Below are positions 47,372 through 56,963 of a DNA stretch of 64,000 bases, piece after piece. The position numbers were made by a program, and so were the translations under genes. Location: positions 124,001-188,000 of the forward strand of contig NZ_BDCI01000001.1 in NCBI RefSeq assembly GCF_001613425.1, given 5' to 3'. Numbering within the stretch: position 1 is the first letter of the stretch; every line of letters starts with the position of its first letter. Origin of the DNA: Nocardia vulneris. GTDB lineage: Bacteria; Actinomycetota; Actinomycetes; Mycobacteriales; Mycobacteriaceae. Below the pieces are notes generated by a model. The model saw only the letters and a program-made list of their open reading frames with translations. It searched no databases and was not told the DNA's origin.

Positions 47372-47400
47372 GCCGATCACCTCGTGCGGCCCCGGCGGGC

Positions 47401-47898
47401 TCAGTCCTCGGGTCCGGCGATGGCCAGGCTCAGCAGCAGCCGCTCCAGCGTCACCGCGCCGAGCAGCGTGCGATCCCGGTCGACGACCGCGACCAGCGGG
47501 CTGTGCTTCTGCGCCATCAGCGCCGCGACCTCGAGCAGGGTGGCGTCGGGGCGGACGGTGGCGGGTTTGGCGATCGTCTCGGGCAGGCAGTCGCCGACCG
47601 TCCAACGGCCGGGTTCCTGCCAGAAGAGTTCGGCGTGCAGCTCGTCGATCGTGCGGACCAGAGCCGGGTCGTTCTGATACGAGCTCGGGATGGCCAGCCG
47701 CAGCACCTGGGTGCCGGGCAACACGGCGATCGGCCGGTCCGCGTCGTCGACGACGATCATTCCGGGCAGTCGATTGACCACCATCAGCCGCATGGCCTTG
47801 GCGACGGGGTCGGCCACCCGGACGGTGGGCAACTGGATCGCGATCTCACGTGCTTGCATGGCTAGGTCCCGTTGCGCGTGCGGGGGAAAGGTGGGCAT
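47401..47898 (-). CDS. CBS-domain pair protein
   Basis: 165 aa with two CBS motifs (about 30-75 and 100-160). CBS pairs bind adenine nucleotides and gate transport or enzymes. ATG 47898 overlaps the upstream stop in a TGATG junction, which supports this start over the later one at 47859. It probably regulates the permease encoded just downstream. Confidence 0.82.
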   Translation of the reverse strand: MPTFPPHAQRDLAMQAREIAIQLPTVRVADPVAKAMRLMVVNRLPGMIVVDDADRPIAVLPGTQVLRLAIPSSYQNDPALVRTIDELHAELFWQEPGRWTVGDCLPETIAKPATVRPDATLLEVAALMAQKHSPLVAVVDRDRTLLGAVTLERLLLSLAIAGPED

Positions 47899-48170
47899 CA
47901 CCGGTTCCGATCGTCGGCGAGAGTGTCGAGCAGCCGTTCGAGGCGGGCCACCCGATCGGGGAGCGGGGCGCTGTGCAGGAGTGCGGCGAACTGGTCGGCT
48001 TCGTCGGGTTCGAGCGCGACGATCTGCACCGGTTCGTCGCCGGTGTCGTCGTAGACGAGCACGTGCTTGTCGCCGTCGGCGGCGGTGAGCAGGGCGAAAC
48101 GCGCGCCGCCGCGGGCCAGGAAATGGTGCACGGTGCCTCGTCCCGGCACCGTCGTGCGATCGACATCCAT
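47898..48170 (-). CDS. Cation:proton antiporter regulatory subunit, N-terminal-type domain only
   Basis: 90 aa. [21 protein letters not shown], the [11 protein letters not shown] strand and [15 protein letters not shown] match the N-terminal domain of KhtT/AmhM-type regulatory subunits. The TrkA_C domain that normally follows is absent, although the frame ends cleanly. It overlaps the CBS gene (TGATG), so regulator, CBS protein and permease form one unit. Confidence 0.65.
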   Translation of the reverse strand: MDVDRTTVPGRGTVHHFLARGGARFALLTAADGDKHVLVYDDTGDEPVQIVALEPDEADQFAALLHSAPLPDRVARLERLLDTLADDRNR

Positions 48171-48347
48171 GCCGGATACTCCTCCTGCGGTCCCGTGGTT
48201 TCCGATCTCAGTCTCGGTCCGGACCGGGCCCGCCGACCATCGGTGCTGTTACTCATCTCCGCAGGTGGCGGCTATGTAGTCGGGCGGTCGCAGAATGGGT
48301 GTCAGACCCCATGGACACCGGCGTGCACCGGCGGACAGACTGGGAGG

Positions 48348-49361
48348 ATGGACCGACCGGACAGTGCCGCCAGCGTGTTCCGGCGGCGGCCGCGCACGCC
48401 GGCGCAGGCCCTGTACCGGCGGATCTTCCTGATCAACGGCGCGGTCTTCACGCTCGGCACCTTGGTGCTGGCGCTGTCCCCGGCGACGGTGTCGGCCCGG
48501 GTGCGGCTGACCGAGGTCCCGGTGTTGCTGATCGGCCTCGCGGTCATCCTGGCCGCGAACGCGCTGCTGCTGCGGACGAGCCTGGCGCCGCTGGACGGAT
48601 TGATCGCCTCGATGGATCGAGTGGATCCGCTGCGCCGCAGCGGCCGGTTCGACGACCGCGGCAACGGTGATCTGTCCCGCCTGATCGATACGTTCAACGC
48701 GATGGTCGATCGGCTGGCGACCGAACGCACCGCGGCGAGCGCGTCGGCGCTGGCCGCGCAGGAGGGCGAACGGCGCCGGATCGCCCGTGAACTGCACGAC
48801 GAGATCGGCCAAAGTCTCACCGTCGCACTGCTTTCGATGAAACGGGCCGCCGATCGTTCGCCCGCCGACGTGGCCGAGGTGTTACACGGCGCGCAGGAGA
48901 CCGTGCGCGGGTGTCTCGACGAGGTCCGCAACATCGCCCGGCGGCTGCGCCCGGACGTGCTCGACGATCTGGGGCTGGCGAGCGCGCTCGCCGCGCTGTG
49001 CGGCGAATTCGCCACCACGGCGGGAATCACGGTGGCGCGCACGGTGGATCGCGATCTGCCGCGGCTCGCGGAAGAGGTCGAGCTGGTCTGCTATCGCATC
49101 GCGCAGGAGAGCTTGACCAATATCGCCAGGCACGCGCAGGCCACCGCGGTGCGCCTGAGCCTGTCCGCGCGCGACGACACGTTGGTGCTGCGGGTGCGCG
49201 ACAACGGACGCGGCGGCGTGGTCGAGGACGGTGCGGGTATCCGTGGCATGCGCGAGCGGGCTTTGCTGGTGGACGCCACGCTGGTGATCGAGTCGGCGCC
49301 CGGACACGGCACCGAGGTGTGCGTGACCATCCCGCAGCACCATTCAGGAGGTAGCTCGTGA
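48348..49361 (+). CDS. NarL-family sensor histidine kinase
   Basis: 337 aa. One or two N-terminal membrane spans (about 25-85), a HAMP-like linker, HisKA_3 phosphoacceptor ERRRIARELHDEIGQSL, and an HATPase domain with DNGRGG and HGTEVCVTIP. There is only a short extracytoplasmic loop, so the signal is unclear. It overlaps the response regulator gene. GGGAGG lies almost touching the ATG, so the mRNA may be leaderless or translated from weak signals. Confidence 0.85.
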   Translation: MDRPDSAASVFRRRPRTPAQALYRRIFLINGAVFTLGTLVLALSPATVSARVRLTEVPVLLIGLAVILAANALLLRTSLAPLDGLIASMDRVDPLRRSGRFDDRGNGDLSRLIDTFNAMVDRLATERTAASASALAAQEGERRRIARELHDEIGQSLTVALLSMKRAADRSPADVAEVLHGAQETVRGCLDEVRNIARRLRPDVLDDLGLASALAALCGEFATTAGITVARTVDRDLPRLAEEVELVCYRIAQESLTNIARHAQATAVRLSLSARDDTLVLRVRDNGRGGVVEDGAGIRGMRERALLVDATLVIESAPGHGTEVCVTIPQHHSGGSS

Positions 49362-50017
49362 CGACCGCGGCACCGGCCCGCATCCTGCTCGCCGACGACC
49401 ACGCCCTGGTGCGATCGGGTCTGCGGCTGATCCTCGACGCCGAACCCGATCTCACCGTGGTCGCCGAGGCGGCCAACGGCTACGACGCGATCCAGCAGAT
49501 CGCGGCCACACCGGTCGATCTGGCGATCCTCGATATCGCGATGCCGCGGTTGACCGGGATCCAGGCCGCCCGCGAGATCGCGGGCAGCAACCCGCAGGTG
49601 CGGATTCTCATGCTCTCGATGTACGACAACGAGCAGTACTTCTTCGAATCCCTGCGGGTCGGCGCCTCCGGGTATGTCTTGAAATCCGTGGCCGATCGTG
49701 ACCTGCTGGAAGCCTGCCGGGCCACCCTGCGCGGCGAGTCGTATCTGTATCCGGGCGCGGTCAATTCGCTGATCCGCGACTGGCTGCACCGCGCGCGCGA
49801 CGGCGAGGCGTTGCCGCGCAGCATCCTCACGCCGCGTGAGGAGGAGGTGGTCAAACTCGTCGCCGAGGGGTTCTCCTCGCGGGAGATCGCCGGGGACCTG
49901 TTCATCAGCGTGAAGACCGTCGACCGGCACCGGGCCAACGTCATGCAGAAGCTGGGTCTGCGGGACCGGCTCGCGTTGACCCGCTACGCCATCCGGGCCG
50001 GGCTGATCGAACCCTGA
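49358..50017 (+). CDS. NarL/FixJ-family response regulator
   Basis: 219 aa. Receiver domain with ADDH (12-15), phosphoacceptor Asp59 in LDIAMP and LKSV, then a LuxR-type helix-turn-helix: LTPREEEVVKLVAEGFSSREIAGDLFISVKTVDRHRANVM. GTG start overlaps the kinase stop (GTGA), giving a coupled two-component pair. The targets are not evident. Confidence 0.9.
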   Translation: MTTAAPARILLADDHALVRSGLRLILDAEPDLTVVAEAANGYDAIQQIAATPVDLAILDIAMPRLTGIQAAREIAGSNPQVRILMLSMYDNEQYFFESLRVGASGYVLKSVADRDLLEACRATLRGESYLYPGAVNSLIRDWLHRARDGEALPRSILTPREEEVVKLVAEGFSSREIAGDLFISVKTVDRHRANVMQKLGLRDRLALTRYAIRAGLIEP

Positions 50018-50089
50018 ACCGTCGCGCACGGGCCCGGCCGGGTGGGGGGTTGCGCACGCCGAGGCGCGGCGACGGCAGACTGGTTGCCG

Positions 50090-52531
50090 ATGAAACTGCC
50101 CGAACTGCCCGAGCTACCGGTCCGCCCCGCCCTCGATGGTCTCGTCGAGACGGTGGCCGAGCGGGCGACCGCTGTGCTGGTCGCACCGCCGGGGACAGGG
50201 AAGACGACGCTGGTGCCGCTGGCCTTGGCAGCGGCGAGCACCGGGCGGGTGCTGGTGGCCGAGCCGCGGCGGCTGGCCGCGCGGGCCGCGGCGGCGCGGA
50301 TGGCGGCCTTGCTCGGCGAGCCGGTGGGGGAGACCGTCGGGTACTCGGTGCGCGGAGACCGGCGCGTCGGGCCGGGTACCCGGATCGAGGTGGTCACCTC
50401 CGGACTGCTGGTGCGACGGTTGCAAGGCGACCCCGAACTGGCGGGGGTAGATGTGGTGATGCTCGACGAGTGTCATGAGCGGCACCTCGACGCGGATCTG
50501 CTGCTGGCCTTGCTGCTCGACGCCAGGGCGGGCCTGCGACCGGACCTGCGAGTGCTCGCTACCTCGGCAACCGTTGCGGCCGAACGACTTTCGGAACTGC
50601 TCGACGCCGACGGCGGTGCGCCGGTGGTGCAGGTCGAGGGGCGGGCGTACCCGGTGCGGACGACGTATGTGCCGCAGGTGCCCCGGGAGCGGGTGGAAGC
50701 TCAGGTCGCGCGGGCGACCCGGGCCGCGCTCGCCGGCACCGACGGCGATGTCCTGGTCTTTCTGCCCGGCGCCGCCGAGATCCGCCGGACGACAGCGCTT
50801 CTCGCCGATCTGAGTGAGGTCGATATCGTTCCGTTGCACGGCAGGCTCTCCGCGGCAGATCAGGATACGGCGCTGCGCCCCGGCGTTCGGCGGCGCGTCG
50901 TGCTGGCCACGGCCGTGGCGGAATCGAGCCTGACGGTGCCCGGCGTACGGGCCGTGGTGGATTCGGGGCTGGCCCGGGTGCCCCGTATCGATCGGGGGCG
51001 CGGTCTGTCCGGGCTTGCGACAGTGCGGGTTTCGGCGGCGGTCGCCGAACAGCGCGCGGGCCGCGCCGGGCGCGAGGCCCCCGGCCACGTGTGGCGGTGC
51101 TGGCCGGAATACGAGCACGCCACCCTGCCCGCGTATCCGGAGCCGGAGATCCGGACGGCGGATCTCACGCGGCTGGCATTGGAATTGGCATGCTGGGGCA
51201 CGGCCGACGGCCATGGCTTGGCCTGGTGGGACGCACCGCCGCCGGGCGGGCTGGCGGCGGGCCGGGAAGTGTTGCGCGCGTTGGGCGCTGTGCACGACGA
51301 CGGTACGGTCACCGACCGTGGGCGGCGCATCGCCGGGATCGGTCTGCATCCCCGGATGGCGCGCGCGTTGCTCGACGGCGCGGCGGAGGTGGGCGCGCGA
51401 GCGGCAGCGGAGGTGGTGACCGTGCTAGACGACGACACCCTGCTCTCCGGCGTCGATCTCGTGGCCGGTCTGCGCGCGCTGCGGCGTGCGCGTCCCGGCC
51501 GCTGGCAGCGTGAAGTCGCCCGGCTGGCCCGCGCGGTGGCTGCGCCGGACGGTCGCGACGATCCGGCTTTCGTGGTGGCACTGGCCTATCCGGAACGGCT
51601 CGCGCGGCGACGTGCGCAGGGCTCGGCCAGCTACCTCATGGCCGGTGGCACCGCGGTCACGTTGCCGCCGGGTTCCGGAATGGGCGATGCGGAGTGGTTG
51701 GCGGTCGGGGTGGCGACGCGCGATCCAGGGCGTTCCGATGGACAGATCCGGCTGGCGGCAGTCGCCGACGAACAGCTGGCGCGCCGCGCGGCGGCGAGCC
51801 TGCTGCGCACCGTGGACGAGGTCGACTGGGTGGACGGCGACGTGGTGGCCCGTCGGGTCGAACGCCTGGGGGCGATCGTGCTGTCGGAGCGGCCGATTCG
51901 CGATCCCGACCGTGAATTGCTCAGTGCCGCAGTGCGTCGCGGCCTGCAGGAGCGCGGCCTCGAAGTGCTGCGCTGGGATGCCGAGGCGGTCTCGCTGCGG
52001 CACCGCCTCGACTTCCTGCACCGCACCCTCGGCGCGCCGTGGCCCGCGGTCGACGACGCAGCGTTGCTCGCCGACGCCGAACTCTGGCTCGGCCCGGAAC
52101 TCGCCGTCGCCCGCACTCGCGCGGACCTCGCCCGCATCGATGCCGGAACGGCATTGCGTCGGCTACTGCCTTGGCCGGAGGCCGCCCAGCTGGACGAATT
52201 GGCACCGGAACGGCTGACGGTCCCGTCGGGTAGTCGTCCCCGCCTCGACTACTCGGCGGACCCGCCCGTGCTCGCGGTCAAGGTGCAGGAGGTTTTCGGT
52301 TGGGCGGACGCGCCGCGCCTGGCCGGCGGGCGCGTCCCGATCGTCCTGCACCTGCTCTCACCCGCGCAGCGCCCGGTGGCGGTCACCGCGGACCTGGCCT
52401 CGTTCTGGCGAGCCGGTTGGTTACAGGTGCGCGCGGACTTGCGCGGGCGCTATCCCAAACATGCTTGGCCGGAGGATCCCACCACCGTGCCCGCCCATCG
52501 CGGGACGGCGCGCAACGCAGGACGCAACTGA
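50090..52531 (+). CDS. hrpB: ATP-dependent RNA helicase HrpB
   Basis: 813 aa, DEAH/DExH family. Walker A PPGTGKTT, motif II DECHERH, SATV and GRAGREAPG, then the helicase-associated 2 and HrpB C-terminal domains (PSGSRPRLDYS). It unwinds RNA, with a role proposed in mRNA processing. ATG 50090 is chosen because homology begins at LPELPVRPAL. It stands alone, downstream of the two-component system. Confidence 0.88.
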   Translation: MKLPELPELPVRPALDGLVETVAERATAVLVAPPGTGKTTLVPLALAAASTGRVLVAEPRRLAARAAAARMAALLGEPVGETVGYSVRGDRRVGPGTRIEVVTSGLLVRRLQGDPELAGVDVVMLDECHERHLDADLLLALLLDARAGLRPDLRVLATSATVAAERLSELLDADGGAPVVQVEGRAYPVRTTYVPQVPRERVEAQVARATRAALAGTDGDVLVFLPGAAEIRRTTALLADLSEVDIVPLHGRLSAADQDTALRPGVRRRVVLATAVAESSLTVPGVRAVVDSGLARVPRIDRGRGLSGLATVRVSAAVAEQRAGRAGREAPGHVWRCWPEYEHATLPAYPEPEIRTADLTRLALELACWGTADGHGLAWWDAPPPGGLAAGREVLRALGAVHDDGTVTDRGRRIAGIGLHPRMARALLDGAAEVGARAAAEVVTVLDDDTLLSGVDLVAGLRALRRARPGRWQREVARLARAVAAPDGRDDPAFVVALAYPERLARRRAQGSASYLMAGGTAVTLPPGSGMGDAEWLAVGVATRDPGRSDGQIRLAAVADEQLARRAAASLLRTVDEVDWVDGDVVARRVERLGAIVLSERPIRDPDRELLSAAVRRGLQERGLEVLRWDAEAVSLRHRLDFLHRTLGAPWPAVDDAALLADAELWLGPELAVARTRADLARIDAGTALRRLLPWPEAAQLDELAPERLTVPSGSRPRLDYSADPPVLAVKVQEVFGWADAPRLAGGRVPIVLHLLSPAQRPVAVTADLASFWRAGWLQVRADLRGRYPKHAWPEDPTTVPAHRGTARNAGRN

Positions 52532-52660
52532 GTGCTGCTGGGGTGCTTGCGGTTTCAGCAGGCGAACCGTCGGCTCACCCGGGTAGCGGCGGCACGCGCC
52601 GGGACCCGACCGGCCGCGCCGGGAGGCGAACGCGGGCAGCGGTAGAGTGCCGCAGCTCCC

Positions 52661-53152
52661 TCAACCCTGCAGGCGCGCCGCCGAGACATCGACACCCAGC
52701 CCGTGCTCGCCGGGCGGCGCACCCGGCAGCGGCGAGTTGTCGAGATAGCGGATCTCGTAGACCCTTTCGGTGAACTTCCACCCGTCCGGCGTGCGGCGGT
52801 AGCGGTCGTGGTAGATCGCGTAGTTGGTATGCGAACTGCCGCTTGCCAATCGGCCGAGTTCGAGGATGTGGGCACGGCCGGCGGCGGTGTCGCCGTCGAG
52901 CTCGATGACACCGGTATGGGTGTGCTGGATGAAGTATTCCCAGGCGGCCTGCATGCGCGGGAGCGCGTGCTGCAACTCGGCGCGACCGGTGAGTTCGATC
53001 TGTGCGTCCGGGATGCGGAGCACCGCGTCGTCGGTGAACAGCGTGAGCAGGCGATCCGGGTCGCGCATCATCACGGCGTCGCTGAACGCCGCACCGAGCG
53101 CCGCGATCTCGATGCGGTCGGCGAGGGCCCGGAAGTCGTTCGGTATCAGCAT
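52661..53152 (-). CDS. SnoaL/NTF2-like protein
   Basis: 163 aa. A cone-shaped NTF2 fold is suggested by the segments AFSDAVMMRDPDRLLTLFTDDAVLRIPD, HTHTGVIELDGDTAAGRAH and YHDRYRRTPDGWKFTERVYEIRYL. Many members are isomerases or ketosteroid-isomerase-like; this one is unassigned. A GAGGAG ribosome site precedes the ATG. It is 10 bases after the FMN reductase stop, so the two form an operon divergent from the ECF sigma factor. Confidence 0.82.
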   Translation of the reverse strand: MLIPNDFRALADRIEIAALGAAFSDAVMMRDPDRLLTLFTDDAVLRIPDAQIELTGRAELQHALPRMQAAWEYFIQHTHTGVIELDGDTAAGRAHILELGRLASGSSHTNYAIYHDRYRRTPDGWKFTERVYEIRYLDNSPLPGAPPGEHGLGVDVSAARLQG

Positions 53153-53162
53153 GTTCGACTCC

Positions 53163-53741
53163 TCAGGAGGTGACCAGGGCGGACTGGCGCAGCGGGGCGA
53201 GCGCGGTGCTCCATGCGACGACCTTGTCCAGCAGTTTGCCCAGGGCGGCGGTGTGCCGTTCGGTGGGTCGGAAAGCGGTGTAGTTCTCGAAATCGGCGAG
53301 TACCGAGACGGTGACTTGCGGGCTCACGTCGGCCATGCCCAGCGCGCTGCACACCTGACGCAGCTGCTCCACCGCGAGCACACCGCCCCCGGCCCCGTAG
53401 GACACGAAGCCGACCGCCTTGTCGGTCCACTGCGCGAACAGGTGGTCGATGGCGTTCTTCAGCACACCGGGTGCGCCGTGGTTGTACTCGGGCGTCACGA
53501 TGACGAAGCCGTCGAACGGGGCGATCCGCTCGGCCCAGGCGCGGGTGTGCGCGTGCACCGACGGGCCGAACATGGGCGCCACCGGCTCGTCGAGGTGGGG
53601 CAGCGGGTGCGCGCGCAGGTCGATCAGGTCGAACTCGGCGTCGGCGCGACCCGCCGCCGTGTCCAGCACCCATTGCGCGACCTGCAGGCCGTTCCGGTTC
53701 GGGCGGGTGCTGCCGAGGATGATGCCGATTCTGATTGTCAT
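53163..53741 (-). CDS. NADPH-dependent FMN reductase
   Basis: 192 aa flavodoxin-like protein. The FMN-phosphate loop is GSTRPNRNG, and TPEYNHGAPGVLKNAID is the family signature. It reduces FMN, quinones or chromate with NADPH. It is divergent from the ECF41 sigma gene, where oxidoreductases are typical partners, and is probably under its control. Confidence 0.88.
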   Translation of the reverse strand: MTIRIGIILGSTRPNRNGLQVAQWVLDTAAGRADAEFDLIDLRAHPLPHLDEPVAPMFGPSVHAHTRAWAERIAPFDGFVIVTPEYNHGAPGVLKNAIDHLFAQWTDKAVGFVSYGAGGGVLAVEQLRQVCSALGMADVSPQVTVSVLADFENYTAFRPTERHTAALGKLLDKVVAWSTALAPLRQSALVTS

Positions 53742-53847
53742 GCCCTACCGACGACGCACCCGGGCGAAATGTCAGGCCGGCTCACATTCCGGATCGCTGT
53801 TTCGTCAGTCTGGGTAAGGAACGTATCGACCGAAGGAGCCGACCACT

Positions 53848-54735
53848 ATGACCGACCCGCAACCGTGGCCGGTGCTCAGCGAACGTCGTCAGCTGATCAA
53901 CCTGGCCTACCGGCTGCTCGGCTCGCTGGCCGAGGCCGAGGACGTGGTGCAGGAGGCGTACGCGCGCTGGTACGCGATGTCCGACGCGCAACGCGCGGCC
54001 GTGGCCGAGCCGGGTGCCTGGCTGACTACCGTCGCCGGGCGCATCTGCCTGGATCTGCTCGGTTCGGCCCGTGCGCGGCGGGAACGGTATGTGGGCGAAT
54101 GGATTCCGGAACCGGTGCCGGGCCGCGCCGAATGGCTAGGCGGGCCGATGCCCGCGGATCCCGCCGACCGGATCACCCTGGACGAGTCGATCAGCATGGC
54201 GTTTCTCGTGGTCCTGGAATCCATGACCCCGGCCGAGCGGGTGGCGTTCGTCCTGCACGACGTGTTCCGCTACTCCTTCGCCGAGGTCGCCGACGTGGTC
54301 GGGCGCACCCCGGCGGCCTGCCGGCAGCTGGCGTCCTCCGCACGTCGCCGGATCCGGACCTCCCGCGACGTCACCCTCACCGAACGTGCCGAGGTCGTGA
54401 AGGATTTCAAAAAGGCTTGGGAAACTAGCGATATCGAGGCGTTGATCGGCCTGCTGGACCCCCAGGCGATCGCGACCGCCGACAGCGGCGGCCTGGCCCC
54501 GGCCTTCCGGCGGCCGATCGCCGGCGGTGCGCGGATCGCCGCCGCGTGGCTCGAGATCGCCGCCCGGGCGCCCGAGGTGACGCTGATCGAACGCACGGTG
54601 AACGGGCAGCCCGGGCTGGTGGCGCTCGTCGCCGGCACCATCGTTTCGGTGTACGCCTTCGACATTGCGGATCGGCGGATCACCCGGATCTGGGTGATCC
54701 GGAATCCGGACAAGCTGCGGCCCTGGACCGAGTGA
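53848..54735 (+). CDS. ECF41-type sigma factor (SigJ-like)
   Basis: 295 aa. Sigma-70 region 2 (LINLAYRLLGSLAEAEDVVQEAYARW) and region 4 (SFAEVADVVGRTPAACRQLASSARRRI), followed by a C-terminal SnoaL-like domain (about 180-295) that in ECF41 proteins takes the place of an anti-sigma factor and modulates activity. A ribosome site AAGGAG lies 11 bases before the ATG. The FMN reductase and NTF2 operon is the likely regulon. Confidence 0.9.
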   Translation: MTDPQPWPVLSERRQLINLAYRLLGSLAEAEDVVQEAYARWYAMSDAQRAAVAEPGAWLTTVAGRICLDLLGSARARRERYVGEWIPEPVPGRAEWLGGPMPADPADRITLDESISMAFLVVLESMTPAERVAFVLHDVFRYSFAEVADVVGRTPAACRQLASSARRRIRTSRDVTLTERAEVVKDFKKAWETSDIEALIGLLDPQAIATADSGGLAPAFRRPIAGGARIAAAWLEIAARAPEVTLIERTVNGQPGLVALVAGTIVSVYAFDIADRRITRIWVIRNPDKLRPWTE

Positions 54736-54801
54736 CCCGGCGTCGCGGTAGCGTTTGCTCTGTTCATGCTCCGGCAAACCGCGGTCACTAGCATCCCCGA
54801 G

Positions 54802-56901
54802 ATGGTCCCGATGTCCCGTCGACACCTGTTCGGTTCCCTGGCGACGGCTGCGGCGGCGTCGCTGCTGCCGCTTTCGCTGCACCGCGCCATGGCCGCGCCC
54901 ATGCGCCGCGGCGGGCTCGCGGAAATCGAGCACGTGGTGCTGTTGATGCAGGAGAACCGTTCGTTCGACCACTACTACGGGACGCTGCGCGGGGTGCGTG
55001 GATTCGGCGACGAGTCCCCGTTGCGGCTGCGCACCGGGCGTTCGGTGTTCCATCAACCGCAGCCGGCCCCGCCCGGACAGCTCCCCGCACCGGCCGCGGA
55101 GGTGCTGCCGTTCTCGCTGCGTGCCGCGGCGGCCAGGGCCGGTCGCCCGGACAGCGACATCCAGTATCTCGACGCGCTGAACCACGAGTGGTACGGCAGT
55201 ACCGCGGCGTGGGCGCAGGGGTGGTACGACGGCTGGATTCCGGCCAAAACACCTGCCACGATGACCTATTACGAGCGCCGCGACATTCCGCTGCAGTACG
55301 AGCTGGCCGAGACGTTCACCCTCTGCGACGCCTACCACTGCTCCCTGTTCGGCGGGACCAACCCGAACCGGAACTACTTCTTCACCGGCACCACCGGATT
55401 CGAGCCCGGCACCCGGAAACGGGCCGTCGCCAACGATGCCTACGAGATCGATCATCCCGGCTATGCGTGGACGACGTATCCGGAGCGGCTGGAAGCGGCG
55501 GGCGTGTCCTGGCAGATCTATCAGGAGTGGGACAACTTCACCGACAACCCGGTCGAGTACTTCCTGCCGTTCAAACGCATCGGCACCCGACTGCTGGCCG
55601 AAGTCGACGGGGGATACCGGACCACCGAACAGTTGTACACCGCGCTGCTGACCCTGCCCGAAGCCGACCGGCAGCGGCTGCTCGGTCAGCTCGACGCGGC
55701 ACTCGGCGGACTGACGGCGCAGCAGCGCAGCCTGTTCGACCGTGCCATGTACCGCAGCGCGCCGGGAACGCTGCTGCAACGCTTCCGCGCCGACGTCACG
55801 GCAGGAACCCTGCCCGCGGTGACCTGGCTGGTGCCGCCCCAGGCGCTGAGCGAACATCCGTCCGGTTCGACGCCGGTGGCCAGCGCGAACCTGATCTACG
55901 ACCTGCTCGACATCCTCGCATCGGACCCCGGAACCTGGTCGAAGACCGCGCTGTTCCTCAACTTCGACGAGAACGACGGCTTCTTCGACCACGTGCCGCC
56001 GCCCGTGCCTCCGCGACCCGCGGACGGCGAGGGCGACGACTGGTATCAGGGACAGGCGATCGGGCTCGGACCGCGGGTGCCGATGGTGGTGGTCTCGCCG
56101 TGGACCATCGGCGGTTTCGTCGACTCCGAGGTGTTCGACCACACCTCGGTGCTGCGTTTCCTGGAAACCTGGACCGGGGTCGCCGAACCGAACATCAGTA
56201 CGTGGCGGCGCACCGCCTGCGGCGACCTGACCTCAGCCTTCGACTTCACGGATCCCGGCAGGCCGCCGACGCTGCACCGTCCCGGACCGGTGCCCGCGCC
56301 CGTCACCCGGTGGATGCCGAATCCGCCACCCGCGCAATCGGTTCCGGAACAAGAACCCGGCCGCCGGCCGGCCCGGGCGTTGCCCTATCAGCCGACGGTG
56401 TCAGCAGTGCTGCGTTCGCCTACCCGGCTCGCCGTGACCCTGCGCAACAGTGGTGCGCGACCCGCGCACTTCACCGTCTACAGCTATGCGGGCGAGCCCA
56501 GCTTCCCGGTCCACCTCGATGTCGCGTACGAGGCCACCGAAATCGTGACTGTCGCAGGGGAATACGATATCGCCGTACAAGGGCCGAACCGTTTCTGGCA
56601 CGAACTGCGCGGGAACACCTCGGGCGCAGCCGCCGATATCGTTGTCCGCCAACTGATCCGCCGCGGTAGCTTATCGGTCGACCTGGCCAACGGCGGGGGA
56701 GGCGAGGTTACGGTGACTCTCTCGTCCCGCCGCTTCACCACGACCCGGCACGAAGCGACCCTGCTGCCCGGCACCACGAAATCCGTCGATTGGCCGACCG
56801 ACGACGGGTGGTACGACCTCACCGTCACATGCGCCGAAGACCCAACCTTCAGCCGCCGGCTGACCGGCCGCATCGAACCCCCCGCCATCGAGGTCGACTG
56901 A
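54802..56901 (+). CDS. Tat-exported phospholipase C (phosphocholine-specific type)
   Basis: 699 aa. A twin-arginine signal (SRRHLFGSL followed by a hydrophobic stretch ending AMAAP) shows export of the folded protein. Phosphoesterase domain with QENRSFDHYYGTLRG and NFDENDGFFDHVPPP, then two C-terminal DUF756 domains (about 505-690). It cleaves phospholipids such as phosphatidylcholine outside the cell. The first ATG could also be 54766 or 54811; 54802 is a compromise. A virulence or nutrient role is plausible. Confidence 0.92.
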   Translation: MVPMSRRHLFGSLATAAAASLLPLSLHRAMAAPMRRGGLAEIEHVVLLMQENRSFDHYYGTLRGVRGFGDESPLRLRTGRSVFHQPQPAPPGQLPAPAAEVLPFSLRAAAARAGRPDSDIQYLDALNHEWYGSTAAWAQGWYDGWIPAKTPATMTYYERRDIPLQYELAETFTLCDAYHCSLFGGTNPNRNYFFTGTTGFEPGTRKRAVANDAYEIDHPGYAWTTYPERLEAAGVSWQIYQEWDNFTDNPVEYFLPFKRIGTRLLAEVDGGYRTTEQLYTALLTLPEADRQRLLGQLDAALGGLTAQQRSLFDRAMYRSAPGTLLQRFRADVTAGTLPAVTWLVPPQALSEHPSGSTPVASANLIYDLLDILASDPGTWSKTALFLNFDENDGFFDHVPPPVPPRPADGEGDDWYQGQAIGLGPRVPMVVVSPWTIGGFVDSEVFDHTSVLRFLETWTGVAEPNISTWRRTACGDLTSAFDFTDPGRPPTLHRPGPVPAPVTRWMPNPPPAQSVPEQEPGRRPARALPYQPTVSAVLRSPTRLAVTLRNSGARPAHFTVYSYAGEPSFPVHLDVAYEATEIVTVAGEYDIAVQGPNRFWHELRGNTSGAAADIVVRQLIRRGSLSVDLANGGGGEVTVTLSSRRFTTTRHEATLLPGTTKSVDWPTDDGWYDLTVTCAEDPTFSRRLTGRIEPPAIEVD

Positions 56902-56905
56902 TTAC

Positions 56906-56949
56906 CACCGAGGCCCGACCACGCCTGCTGGACCGGGCAGGCCTCGGTG
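56906..56949. terminator. Bidirectional terminator between plc and the Rpn-like gene
   Basis: CACCGAGGCC (56906-56915) pairs with GGCCTCGGTG (56940-56949), a perfect 10-bp stem with a 24-base loop that can fold further. It lies 4 bases past the plc stop and 14 bases from the stop of the convergent gene, serving both. Confidence 0.75.
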
Positions 56950-56963
56950 TGGCGCGCCGCAGC

